DNA of 64,000 bases from Lentisphaerota bacterium (GTDB lineage Bacteria; Verrucomicrobiota; Kiritimatiellia; PWTM01): NCBI GenBank assembly GCA_016873715.1, contig VGWF01000003.1, positions 19,293 to 83,292 on the forward strand. The letters are read 5' to 3'. The notes under the pieces were generated by a model. The model made no database searches and was not told the origin of the DNA. It saw only the letters and a list, made by a program, of their open reading frames with translations. Positions within the stretch are counted from its first letter, which is position 1; every line of letters starts with the position of its first letter. This document shows, piece after piece, positions 1 to 8,389 of the stretch. The position numbers and the translations under genes are program-made.

Positions 1-1
1 A

Positions 2-1123
2 CGGGACCTGAGCCTGTCGTCGATGCGGCTGGCCAGCGCCCATCTCGTCAGCCTGGCCGGGCCGACGCCCGAGACCGACCGCGCGGGCCAGTCGATGGCC
101 GCCGCGATCTCCCCGGTGGTCCTGGCGTGGCTGGTCGCCGCCTTCGCGCTCGGGCGCGCGGGACCGCGGGCACGAACGCTCCTCTGGACCGGTGCGGCAG
201 GGCTCCTGATCGCCCTGGGGCCGGCGTGGGCCCTCGACGCGCGGGGCGCATCGGTCCCGTCGCCGCTGCGGCTGCTCGTCGGAACGCCCTTCGATGTCAT
301 TCTCCGCTTCCCTCTCCGGTCGATGGGCGTGTGGAACCTCTGTGCGGGCATCGTCGCCTTCGGCGCGGCCCAGCGGCTGGCCGGCCGCGGACGCGGCACG
401 GCGGCCGTCGTCGGCGCCCTGGCGGTGGCGCATGCCTTCCTGATCGTCGGACTTCCCTTCCGCCAGGCCGCGCAGCCGTTTCACGTTCCGTCCGCCTACC
501 GCGAGGCCGGCGGGCCGGTGCTGGACCTCCACCCCGACCCGCAGGGGCTGCGCGACGAGATGTGGCTGATGGCCCGCGTATGCGCATGCCAGGTCGGCCA
601 CGGCCAGCCGATCGCCGACAACGCGGCCTCCACCGAGCCCGGAGGGCTCCCGCGCATGCGCCTCGGCCGATGGCTGCGGGACGAACTGGCGGCGGGGCGG
701 GCCGACGCCGCGGCGCGGGCGCTCGGCGCCATGGGCTTCGCGGCGGTCGCCTTCCACGGGGACTTCTTCCCCCCGGAGGAGCGGTCGGTGATCGAGAACG
801 CCCTTGGCCGCTTCGGCACGCGCCGCACCGTGAGCGCGGACGCCGGCGAGCGCCTTGTGCTGCAGGCGGTGCCGCCGCCGCCGGAGGCGCCCGGCGCGGC
901 GGCCCGTCGGGCGGCGTACGACGCGGCGGTCGGCGGCCGGCCCGGCGCCGGCGTCGATCGCGACTCGGTCACCGCGCGCGACCTCGACATGGCCGGCGGC
1001 ATCCGCGGCCCCGTCGCGCTCGCCGGATGGCTGGCCTTCGGTGTCATCGCGGTCGCATGGGTGCGGATCACGCGGCGCGCCGCGGCGGGCGCCGGAACGG
1101 GTGCAACGGACGCAACTCCTTGA
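2..1123 (+). CDS. Integral membrane protein, 3' part only
   Basis: The reading frame is open at the left edge of the window, so the true start lies upstream; 373 residues are visible. Four hydrophobic segments lie in the first ~140 residues. They are followed by a soluble stretch of ~170 residues and a final membrane helix near the C-terminus (around VALAGWLAFGVIAVAW). The architecture, several helices and then an extracytoplasmic domain, resembles the C-terminal half of large polytopic glycosyltransferase-like or YfhO-like membrane proteins. No family motif allows a firm assignment. The next gene has its own promoter, so this is the last gene of its transcription unit. Confidence 0.6.
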   Translation, partial: RDLSLSSMRLASAHLVSLAGPTPETDRAGQSMAAAISPVVLAWLVAAFALGRAGPRARTLLWTGAAGLLIALGPAWALDARGASVPSPLRLLVGTPFDVILRFPLRSMGVWNLCAGIVAFGAAQRLAGRGRGTAAVVGALAVAHAFLIVGLPFRQAAQPFHVPSAYREAGGPVLDLHPDPQGLRDEMWLMARVCACQVGHGQPIADNAASTEPGGLPRMRLGRWLRDELAAGRADAAARALGAMGFAAVAFHGDFFPPEERSVIENALGRFGTRRTVSADAGERLVLQAVPPPPEAPGAAARRAAYDAAVGGRPGAGVDRDSVTARDLDMAGGIRGPVALAGWLAFGVIAVAWVRITRRAAAGAGTGATDATP

Positions 1124-1148
1124 AGCCAAGGACCGGAAGCGGTATCCT
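1120..1148 (+). promoter_or_regulatory. Sigma-70-like promoter for the FAD/radical SAM/U32 operon
   Basis: TTGAAG (1120-1125), a 17-base spacer and TATCCT (1143-1148) lie upstream of the start at 1193. The -35 hexamer overlaps the stop codon of the preceding gene. The start would fall about 38 bases downstream of the predicted transcription start, with a GAGGG ribosome binding site just before the ATG. Confidence 0.6.
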
Positions 1149-1192
1149 TCGGCCCGGCTGCACAGCGGCCGGCGAACGAGCGAGGGCATCCG

Positions 1193-2506
1193 ATGGCGGT
1201 GGTGGTCATAGGGGCCGGGGTCACCGGCCTGACGGTCGCTCTGCACTGCCTTCGCAACGGGCATCGCGTCGTGGTCCTGGAGAAGGCCGCGGAGGTCGGC
1301 GGACTCTGCCGGAGCTACCGGTACGACGGCTTCACGTTCGACATCGGCCCGCACCGCCTCTTCTCCGGCGACCCGGAGATCGACGGCTACTTCGCCTCCA
1401 TCCTCGGGCCGGACCACGTCGCCGTGCCGAGGGTCAGCATGGTCAAGCTCAACGGCCGCTACCACGAGTGGCCGCTGAACGTGAAGTCCGTGGCCGGCAT
1501 GTCGCCCGGCCTCATGCTCCGCTGCATGGTTGACCTGCTCGGCGGCCGCGGCCGCGGCGACGACGTGCGCACGCTCCGGGACTACGTCATCTCGCGGTAC
1601 GGGGAGACGATCTACCGGACCTTCTGGGAGGGCTACACGGAGAAGTTCCTCGGGCTCCCCTGCGAACGCGTCGACGCCGAGTGGGGCAGCCTGAGCGTCG
1701 CCCGGTCGGTCGTCGACCGCGCCCGCCGCCCTCGCGGTCTGCCGGATCTCGTCCGCAGCGTCCTGCACAATTCCTCCAACGACCTCCGCTTCCGGTACCC
1801 GGCGGAGGGCATGGGCGGCTTCGCCGACCGCATGGCCGCGATGATCCGCGAGGCGGGCGGCGAGATCCGGCTCGGCGCCCCCGTGACCGCGCTGGACCTC
1901 GCCGGAGATCGGATCCGCTCCGTCACGGCGGGCGGCGCGCGGATCGAAGCCGACCAGTTCGTCTGGACCGGCCCGCTGCCGGAGCTCTGCCGCCTCGCCG
2001 GCAGGCCCGAGCCGGATCTCCGATTCCTCGATCTGCTGCTGCTGAACGTCGAAATCGATGCCGAGCCGGCGGACCGCTGGCAGTGGATCTACTTCCCCGA
2101 CAAGCGGTACGTGTTCTCCCGCGTCAGCCGCCCCTGCGCCTTCCATCGCGGCATGGCGCCGGCCGGGACGACCGGGCTGTGCGTCGAGATCACCCTGCCG
2201 GCGGGCACGCCCGGCGCGGCCGAAACGGAGGAACTCGAGCGGACGGCCGTCGCCCAACTCGTCGAGGCGCGTCTGCTTCCCTCCCCGGCCCACGCACGGC
2301 GCATCCACCGCGAGATCGTCGCGGATGCGTACCCGATCTACCGGCTCGGATTCCGCCGCGACGTGGACGCGGCGATCGAGGGGCTGCGCCCGGTCCGCAA
2401 CCTGCACCCCGTCGGACGCGGCGCGCGGTTCGAGCACGACAACATCGACGAGGCCGTCGCGTCCGCGCGCGCGGTGGCCGCGCGCCTCGGCGCCGCGGGA
2501 GCCTGA
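1193..2506 (+). CDS. FAD-dependent amine-oxidase/protoporphyrinogen-oxidase-like oxidoreductase
   Basis: 437 residues. The N-terminus VVIGAGVTGL (GxGxxG at residues 7-12, acidic Glu30 at the end of the second strand) is a Rossmann FAD-binding fold. It is followed by EVGGLCRSY, typical of the amine oxidase / HemY / UDP-galactopyranose-mutase-like superfamily. Such proteins in polysaccharide or lipid clusters act on sugar nucleotides, isoprenoids or desaturated substrates; the substrate here cannot be read from sequence. The C-terminal HPVGRGARFEHDNIDEAV is the usual FAD-contacting end of the fold. It starts a four-gene unit and is followed after 3 bases by the radical SAM gene, so a redox step shared with that enzyme is likely (inference). 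Confidence 0.8.
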   Translation: MAVVVIGAGVTGLTVALHCLRNGHRVVVLEKAAEVGGLCRSYRYDGFTFDIGPHRLFSGDPEIDGYFASILGPDHVAVPRVSMVKLNGRYHEWPLNVKSVAGMSPGLMLRCMVDLLGGRGRGDDVRTLRDYVISRYGETIYRTFWEGYTEKFLGLPCERVDAEWGSLSVARSVVDRARRPRGLPDLVRSVLHNSSNDLRFRYPAEGMGGFADRMAAMIREAGGEIRLGAPVTALDLAGDRIRSVTAGGARIEADQFVWTGPLPELCRLAGRPEPDLRFLDLLLLNVEIDAEPADRWQWIYFPDKRYVFSRVSRPCAFHRGMAPAGTTGLCVEITLPAGTPGAAETEELERTAVAQLVEARLLPSPAHARRIHREIVADAYPIYRLGFRRDVDAAIEGLRPVRNLHPVGRGARFEHDNIDEAVASARAVAARLGAAGA

Positions 2507-2509
2507 TCC

Positions 2510-3862
2510 GTGGACGCCGCACCCGCCACCGCCGGCCCGGGCGCGATCCGCGCGACGCACGCCCTCTGCCCGACCTGCCTGCGCAGCGTCCCCGCGGAGG
2601 TCCGCGAGGAGGACGGCGAGGTCCGCCTCGTGAAGCAGTGCCCCGTGCACGGCGTCTCGCGCGTGTTCCTCTCGTCCCATCCGGACTACTACCGCGACCT
2701 GAACCGGTTCTACTTCTCGGTGATGAGCCGCAGCCACCCGCAGCGCGACTACATCCTCCGCCTGACCGAGCGCTGCAACCTCGAGTGCCCGATCTGCCTC
2801 GCCGGCGCGAACCAGGACGTTCTGGCCGACTTCTCGCTCGAGGACGTGCGCCGGCTCACCCGCCGGCACCGGCGGACCAAGTTCGACCTGATGGGCTGCG
2901 AGCCGACGCTGATGGACACGCTTCCGGACATCATCCGCGAGATCGCCGCGTCCGGGAACATCTCAGCCCTCCACACCAACGGCCTCGCCCTCGAGGACCC
3001 GGCCTACGTCGCGCGCCTCAAGGCGGCGGGACTCGACGAGGTCCACCTGCAGTTTGACGGGTTCGACGACGACGCCTATCGCACGATCCGGGGACGGCCC
3101 CTGCTCGAGGGGAAGCGGAAGACGCTGGCGAACCTCGCGGCGCAGCGGATCCCGGTCGACCTCGTCATGACGATCCTGGCCGGCGTCAACGACAAGGAGA
3201 TCCTCCCGGTCCTCGAGTTCGGCCTGCGGCAGCCGAACGTGAAGGAGGTCTTCTTCCTCGGCTGCCGGATGCTCGGCCGCGCCGCCGGCGGATTCGAATC
3301 GCAGCAGCTGCTGCCGGACCAGGTGATCGACCTTCTCGAGGGCGCCACCGGCGGCCGGATCCGGCGCGAGGACGTCCGCCGCTTCCAGAAGCTCTACTTC
3401 GCGATGCTCTCCGTCTTCGGCGTCCGGAAATGCCTCTACATCCAGCATTACCTGCTGATGCGCGGCCGCGACGGCGCCTACCGGACGATCGCGGAGACCC
3501 TCGACCTCGACCGCCTCGAACCCGCGCTGGAGCGCTACCGCGAACGGGTCGAGCGCGGCGGACGCCGCGGCGCGGCGGTCCGCCTGGCCCTCGAGTGCCT
3601 TCCGCTCCTGCTGGCGCCGCGCGCGCTCCCGCTGCTCGCCGAGTTCGCGGCGCTGACGCTGCTCATGGCGCTCGGGTTCAACCTCCGGCGCGTGCGCCGG
3701 CGGAGCGTGCTTCTGGGCTACATCACCGCCTGCGATCCGCTCATCTACGACGCGGACGTCGCCGACAACTGCGGCAAGGGGGAGATCTCGCGCGACCTCG
3801 GCGTCCAGGAGTCCGGCGCGCTGGCCAACGTGATGCGCGAGCACCGGTGGAGGGCGACGTGA
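2510..3862 (+). CDS. Radical SAM protein with N-terminal Cys-rich ribbon (MJ0619/Tes-like type)
   Basis: 450 residues with a GTG start 3 bases after the previous stop. The radical SAM cluster motif is CNLECPIC (Cys89, Cys93, Cys96). Before it lies a ribbon with CPTC (Cys20, Cys23) and CPVHG (Cys44). This N-terminal pattern plus CNLxCPxC is shared, as far as I recall, with the MJ0619 / tetraether-synthase-like family of radical SAM enzymes, which act on lipids or pterins. The C-terminal third has a hydrophobic stretch (LPLLAEFAALTLLMALGF) that may touch the membrane, and further cysteines near residues 414 and 426. It overlaps the next gene by GTGA. Radical SAM membership is firm; the subfamily is inference. 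Confidence 0.8.
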   Translation: MDAAPATAGPGAIRATHALCPTCLRSVPAEVREEDGEVRLVKQCPVHGVSRVFLSSHPDYYRDLNRFYFSVMSRSHPQRDYILRLTERCNLECPICLAGANQDVLADFSLEDVRRLTRRHRRTKFDLMGCEPTLMDTLPDIIREIAASGNISALHTNGLALEDPAYVARLKAAGLDEVHLQFDGFDDDAYRTIRGRPLLEGKRKTLANLAAQRIPVDLVMTILAGVNDKEILPVLEFGLRQPNVKEVFFLGCRMLGRAAGGFESQQLLPDQVIDLLEGATGGRIRREDVRRFQKLYFAMLSVFGVRKCLYIQHYLLMRGRDGAYRTIAETLDLDRLEPALERYRERVERGGRRGAAVRLALECLPLLLAPRALPLLAEFAALTLLMALGFNLRRVRRRSVLLGYITACDPLIYDADVADNCGKGEISRDLGVQESGALANVMREHRWRAT

Positions 3863-4962
3863 TCCGCATCCTCTCGCCGGTGCTCCACGCGCGCGAGGTC
3901 GGGCCCGTCGTTGCGGCCGGGGCCGCGGAGATCTACTGCGGGGTCCTGCCCGGCGCCTGGAAGAAGGCCTACTCCAACGTCGCCTCGCTCAACCGGCGCG
4001 AGTGGGCCTCGGCCAACATGGCCAGCCTCGAGGATCTCCGCGACGTCGTGGACGCGGCCCACGCGCTGCGGACGCCCGTCTTCCTGACGCTCAACGCGCT
4101 CTACACCGAGGCGCAGTACCCCGAGGTTCGGCGCGTCGTCGGGGCCGCCGCCGAGTGCGGGGTCGACGCGCTCATCATCGCCGACCTCGGGCTGCTGCTC
4201 GCGGCCCGCGACATGGGCTGGCGCGGCGCGCTCCACGTCAGCACGGGCGGAACGACGTTCAACGACGAGGCCATCGCGTTCTACCGCGAGCTCGGCGCGG
4301 ACCGGGTCATCCTCCCCCGCCACAACCGCGTCAACGAGATCGTCGCGATGGCGGCCCGCCACCGCGACATCGAGCTGGAGACGTTCGTCATGAACTCCGG
4401 CTGCATGAACATCGACGGGTTCTGCACCCACCACCACGGCGTGAAGGAGCTGACGCGCCCCCTCGGGTGGAACATCCCGAAGATGCTCCACGCCGACCAC
4501 CACGTGCTCCGCTGGCTCAAGCGCATGCCCGCCTGGCTCCGGTCCCGGGCCAGCCGCCTCGCGTCCCGCTCCGCCGACAGCTCCTGCCTGCTGGCCTACG
4601 ACGTGAAGGTGACCTCGCCCACCGCGACGGACGCCGAACTCCGGCAGGTCCGCGAGTCGCTGCGGAACAGCTTCGGCGTCTTCACGGGCTTCGACACCTG
4701 CGGCGCCTGCTCGCTGTGGGACTTCGAGCACGCCGGAATCACGAGCGTGAAGATCGTCGGCCGCAACAATCCGCTCGACAAGAAGGTGCGCGACGTCCGC
4801 TTCCTGCGCGGGTGCCTCGACCTCCTCGCGGACCCCTCGCTGACGCGCGATCGCTTCTCGGACCTCGCGCGCGAGGCCTATGCGCGGATCTACGGATTCC
4901 CGTGCGACCGGTGGTGCTACTTCCCCGCGGAAGACCTCGCCCTCGCGGAGGACCACCTGTGA
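3859..4962 (+). CDS. U32-family (UbiU-like) iron-sulfur protein
   Basis: 367 residues, starting with the GTG that overlaps the stop of the radical SAM gene. Frame and content fit peptidase family U32: an (alpha/beta) start ILSPVLHAREV, then AGAAEIYCG and LTLNALY, and the signature region METFVMNSGCMNIDGFC with Cys182-x6-Cys189. That Cys-x6-Cys spacing is the one known for UbiU, where four cysteines hold a [4Fe-4S] cluster. Further cysteines at 243, 281, 284, 349 and 353 could complete a cluster, but they are not spaced as in UbiU. U32 proteins include collagenase-like proteases, RNA hydroxylation factors (RlhA, TrhP) and UbiU/UbiV. With a radical SAM neighbour, an O2-independent hydroxylation or modification role is more likely than proteolysis (inference). 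Confidence 0.8.
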   Translation: MIRILSPVLHAREVGPVVAAGAAEIYCGVLPGAWKKAYSNVASLNRREWASANMASLEDLRDVVDAAHALRTPVFLTLNALYTEAQYPEVRRVVGAAAECGVDALIIADLGLLLAARDMGWRGALHVSTGGTTFNDEAIAFYRELGADRVILPRHNRVNEIVAMAARHRDIELETFVMNSGCMNIDGFCTHHHGVKELTRPLGWNIPKMLHADHHVLRWLKRMPAWLRSRASRLASRSADSSCLLAYDVKVTSPTATDAELRQVRESLRNSFGVFTGFDTCGACSLWDFEHAGITSVKIVGRNNPLDKKVRDVRFLRGCLDLLADPSLTRDRFSDLAREAYARIYGFPCDRWCYFPAEDLALAEDHL

Positions 4963-5774
4963 GCGCGGCGGATCCCTATGCCGGCATCGAGCGCGCGGTC
5001 GCGTTCGCGGCGCTGGACCGCCTGCGCGCGTGGGACGGCCCCTGCGACCGCGTCTACTTCGGCCACGAGTTCTGCCAGCGCCTGCTCCCGTCGGCGGCGG
5101 ACGCCGCCGCCGCGGCGCGGGCCGCCGCGGAACGGGGGCGCGCCTTCACCCTCGTGACGCCCCTGGTCAGCAACGCGGGGCTCGCGCGCGTCCGCGACCT
5201 GGTGCCCGCGGCCCGCGCGGCGGCCGGGGCGGCGGGCCTCGAGGTCGTCGTCAACGACTGGGGCCTCCTGCACTGGATGCACCGCGAGCACCCGGGTGTG
5301 CCGCTGGCGCTCGGCCGGCTGCTGACGAAGCAGAAGCGGGGCCCGCAGATCCTGCGCGTGGCCGCCCGGCTTCCGCCCCGCGCCATCGAGCATTTCCAGC
5401 GCTCGAACGTGGACGTGCCCCACCTGGCCGACCGGCTGCAGGCGTGGGGCGTGCGCCGGGTGGAACTGGACAACCTCCTCCAGGGCCTGCGCCGCGACCA
5501 CGGCCTCCCCGCGTCGCTGTACCATCCGTTCGCGTACGTCACGACGACGCGCCTGTGCCTGATGGCCGGCAGCACGCGGCCGGGCAAGAACCTCCGCTCG
5601 ATGGGGCCCTGCGCGCTGGAGTGCCGGCGGTTCGAGGCCGTGCTGACGCATCCGGACATGCCGGCGCCGCTGCTGCTCAAGGGAAACACCCAGTACATCC
5701 GCAACGACCGCCTGCCCGACGATCCGGCGGGGCTGCGGATCACCCGCCTCGTGCTTCAGCCGGAACCGGCCTGA
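4959..5774 (+). CDS. UbiV-like U32-family partner protein
   Basis: 271 residues, GTG start overlapping the previous stop by 4 bases. It has the shape of UbiV: a short U32-type TIM-barrel half with LVTPLVSN, VVVNDWGLL and VPLALGRLLTKQK. A C-terminal cysteine group sits at Cys200, Cys218 and Cys222 (CALEC gives the Cys-x3-Cys seen in UbiV); Cys29 and Cys39 lie near the N-terminus. In ubiquinone-making proteobacteria, UbiU and UbiV form a heterodimer that hydroxylates without oxygen. Here no ubiquinone genes are nearby, so the pair probably serves another substrate. Its 3' end overlaps the convergent aminotransferase gene by 19 bases. Confidence 0.7.
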   Translation: MSAADPYAGIERAVAFAALDRLRAWDGPCDRVYFGHEFCQRLLPSAADAAAAARAAAERGRAFTLVTPLVSNAGLARVRDLVPAARAAAGAAGLEVVVNDWGLLHWMHREHPGVPLALGRLLTKQKRGPQILRVAARLPPRAIEHFQRSNVDVPHLADRLQAWGVRRVELDNLLQGLRRDHGLPASLYHPFAYVTTTRLCLMAGSTRPGKNLRSMGPCALECRRFEAVLTHPDMPAPLLLKGNTQYIRNDRLPDDPAGLRITRLVLQPEPA

Positions 5775-7003
5775 TCGGCGCGGCGGACGGCGTCCGCGAT
5801 GCGATCGAGGTCGCGGTCCGTCAGCTCCGGATACAGCGGGAGGTGCAGGATGCGGTCCTCCACCCGCGCGGCGGACGGGCACGATGCCGCGTCGCCGCCG
5901 AGCCCCGGCAGCGAGGCGCAGTTGGACATGTAGCCCGCGGCCGAATCGACGCCCATTCCGCGCAGGCGGTGGGCGAAGCGGTGGCGGTCCGGCCGCGTCA
6001 CGGCGAAGCTCACGTAGATGTGGTCGCCGCCTTCGGCCGCCGGCGAGGGGAGTCCGCCGCACCCGGCTTCCTGCAGCCGCCGCCACAGCCCCCGCCCGCG
6101 GTCGCGCCGCGCCGCGTTCTTCGCCTCCAGCGAGCGCAACTGCCGGAGGCCCGCCCGCGCCTGGGCCTCGGCGGGATGGACGCGCACCGCATCGAGCCCG
6201 GCGGCCGTCAGCGGCACCGGCGCCTCCTCGAAGGCGCGCTGGACCAGGTCCGGCCCCTCGCGGCCGGTGGCGCGGACGATCGGGCCGAGGACGGCCGAGA
6301 AGAGGGCCCGCCGGGTGGCGGCGCGCATCGCGAGGGCGCCGAGGGCTTCCTTCGCCAGCCGCTGCCGGGCCGGCGCGCGGAACCCGCGGACCGCGGCGGC
6401 AACCGCCTCGTGGGCGTCCCGGTCGCGGCAGACGACCATCCCGCCCCCGAACGTCGTGAAGTTCTTCGTCACGCCGAAGGTGAAGCAGGCGGCCCGGCCG
6501 AGGGTTCCCGCGGCGCGCCCGCCGATCCGCGCGCCGAGACACTGGGCGCAGTCCTCGATCAGGTCGATGCCCCGGGGGGCGCAGAGCGCCTCCAGCGCGG
6601 CCATGTCGCACGTGCGGCCGAACAGGTGGGTCGGGACCACGGCCCGGGTCCGTTCCGTCAGCACCGCGGCGACGGAGGCGGGCGACAGCTCGTAGGTCTC
6701 CGGATCGACATCGGCATAGACGGGCGTGAGGCCGGCGAGCCGGACGACCGCGGGCATCGCGAAGAACGTGAAGGCGGGCAGGACGACCTCCGACCCGGGC
6801 GGGTAGCCGAGCGCCCGCAGCACGAGCCAGAGCGCCATGCGGCCGGACGGAACGAAGACCGCGCGATCGCAGCCCAGATGGGAGGCGAAGGCCCGCTCGA
6901 ACTCGGCCGTGGCCGGGCCGGCCGGCCCCCGGGCGCGAAGCGCGTCCGCCAGGAAGGCCAGCGTCTCGCCCCACCCCACGGTCGGCGCGAATCGCGGAAT
7001 CAT
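5756..7003 (-). CDS. DegT/DnrJ/EryC1-type PLP aminotransferase
   Basis: 415 residues. PLP fold-type I features of the DegT family are visible: PAFTFFAMPAVV, VYADVDPETYELSP, IEDCAQCLGA (Asp151 for the pyridine nitrogen) and GVTKNFTTFGGGM with Lys180 as the Schiff-base lysine. Members aminate keto-sugar nucleotides for surface polysaccharides or natural products. It is the last gene of the TPR-ExbB-ExbD-ExbD-VWA operon, 32 bases after the VWA gene on the same strand, and so is probably co-transcribed. Whether it works with that system or with the opposing radical SAM cluster is open. It overlaps the convergent UbiV-like gene by 19 bases. Confidence 0.85.
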   Translation of the reverse strand: MIPRFAPTVGWGETLAFLADALRARGPAGPATAEFERAFASHLGCDRAVFVPSGRMALWLVLRALGYPPGSEVVLPAFTFFAMPAVVRLAGLTPVYADVDPETYELSPASVAAVLTERTRAVVPTHLFGRTCDMAALEALCAPRGIDLIEDCAQCLGARIGGRAAGTLGRAACFTFGVTKNFTTFGGGMVVCRDRDAHEAVAAAVRGFRAPARQRLAKEALGALAMRAATRRALFSAVLGPIVRATGREGPDLVQRAFEEAPVPLTAAGLDAVRVHPAEAQARAGLRQLRSLEAKNAARRDRGRGLWRRLQEAGCGGLPSPAAEGGDHIYVSFAVTRPDRHRFAHRLRGMGVDSAAGYMSNCASLPGLGGDAASCPSAARVEDRILHLPLYPELTDRDLDRIADAVRRADQAGSG

Positions 7004-7035
7004 GTACCGGCCGCCTCCTCCGCGTCCGGCCGCGG

Positions 7036-8376
7036 TCAGTTGATCTTCCCGACGCGCCGGTAGGAGCCGTTGTACTTCTTCGTGAACGCCTGCAGGAAGT
7101 CGCCGCCGTCCTTGTCGATCGCGTAGCCGATCGTGTGGACGATCGGCGGCTTCTTGCCCTTCTTCACGTAGCACTGCTCGTTCAGCAGCGTGAAGTGCTC
7201 GATGAAGTCCTCGATGGACCACCACCGCATGTTGTCCGGCATCCCCGGCGGCTGCGGCCGGTGCGGAAGCGGGCGGACCGGCGTCCGACGGTTCTCGAAG
7301 TGCCCCTCGCGCGCGCCGTGGACGGCGCCTTCCCTGATCGACGCCCCGCGCGGCGGAACCCAGACGCGTTCGGTCCGGTACTCCATCCCCGCGGCGGCCT
7401 GGTCGTAGGCCGCCAGGGCGTCCGCATTGGCCTTGCGCCACTCCTCCATCCTGGCGTTCCACGCGGCCTGCTGGTCGGCGGTGAGGCTCTTGCTGACGCG
7501 CGGGATGCCGTCGGAGATGATCAGGATCGTGTCGGCCCCCTGCAGGAACGCGGCGGTGAGGGCGAGGTCGAGGCGCGTCGTCCCGCCGCCGGCCTTGAGG
7601 CCCAGGTCGACGGACTTGATGTTGCCGGAATCGAGCCCGTAGTTGTTCTTGGTGTTGTACGGCTGGAGGAACTTCTTCGCGTCGCGCTTGTTGTCCTCCG
7701 TCGCGGGGACCATCTCGTCCTTGAAGGTCTGCCCGGCGTCGGCGAACGCGACGACGTTGAACAGCGTCTTCTCGTTCAGCGCGTCCATGACGCTGCGAAG
7801 GCGCGACTTCACGCGCTCGAAGCCGTCGAATCCGCCGCGTTCCTCCTCGATCATGCTGACGGACACATCGACGCAGACCATGATCTTCTCGCCGCGCCCG
7901 CGGATGCCGAAGAAGTCGAAGGCCGACACGCCCTGGCCGAAGCCGCCGAGGCCGTAGCCCGTGCCCAGGCCCGCGCCCAGCCCGACGCCCGTGATCGCCT
8001 TGAACTTGGGCTGGAAGGAGGTGCGGACGACCTTGGGGTCGACCTTGATCTCCGGCAGCGCGAAGTTCGAGGGCTTCGTCGCCACCAGCCGCGGCATCAC
8101 CGCCGGGCGGCTGGAACTGCGCTGGCGCTTGGAGACCTTGACCTGGTGCTCGAGCTTGCGCGGCTCGTAGGTCTTGATCGGCGGCGGGGCGGTGAACACG
8201 GTGCGCTCCTCCAGGAACGACCGGATGACCACCCACGAGCCGAAGATCAGCATGCCGACGACATGGACGGCGAGGCTGATGCCGGCGACGATGAGCAGCG
8301 TCTTGCGTCGCTGCCGCGACAACCGGGCATACCCCCACCCGGAGAGGATGAGGTTAAGATCCAGTTTCGGCTTCAT
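7036..8376 (-). CDS. VWA-domain protein with TonB-like N-terminal membrane anchor
   Basis: 446 residues. One N-terminal helix (about residues 27-50) carries Ser34-x3-His38 within GISLAVHVVGML, the SxxxH arrangement that TonB uses to contact ExbB-ExbD. A TonB-like Pro/Lys/Glu linker follows (APPPIKTYEPRK) and then a Gly-rich segment (GVGLGAGLGTGYGLGGFG, residues 130-147). A von Willebrand factor A domain has the MIDAS residues DVSVS (Asp170, Ser172, Ser174), Thr266/267 and ISDG (Asp289). It lies directly after exbB-exbD-exbD, where tonB would be expected. I infer a periplasmic metal-dependent adhesion or docking domain coupled to the proton-driven motor. The order TPR-TPR-ExbB-ExbD-ExbD-VWA supports one complex. 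Confidence 0.8.
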   Translation of the reverse strand: MKPKLDLNLILSGWGYARLSRQRRKTLLIVAGISLAVHVVGMLIFGSWVVIRSFLEERTVFTAPPPIKTYEPRKLEHQVKVSKRQRSSSRPAVMPRLVATKPSNFALPEIKVDPKVVRTSFQPKFKAITGVGLGAGLGTGYGLGGFGQGVSAFDFFGIRGRGEKIMVCVDVSVSMIEEERGGFDGFERVKSRLRSVMDALNEKTLFNVVAFADAGQTFKDEMVPATEDNKRDAKKFLQPYNTKNNYGLDSGNIKSVDLGLKAGGGTTRLDLALTAAFLQGADTILIISDGIPRVSKSLTADQQAAWNARMEEWRKANADALAAYDQAAAGMEYRTERVWVPPRGASIREGAVHGAREGHFENRRTPVRPLPHRPQPPGMPDNMRWWSIEDFIEHFTLLNEQCYVKKGKKPPIVHTIGYAIDKDGGDFLQAFTKKYNGSYRRVGKIN

Positions 8377-8389
8377 GGTTCCGCGTCCT

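Noticed and set aside
3859..5774. Anaerobic ubiquinone synthesis by UbiU/UbiV
   Set aside because: No UbiT or other ubi gene in the window, and the cysteine spacing deviates; kept only as a family resemblance.
4917..6974. Long minus-strand frame (685 residues) across the UbiV-like and DegT genes
   Set aside because: Arg/Ala/Pro-rich with no motif; it is the antisense shadow of well-supported genes in high-G+C DNA.
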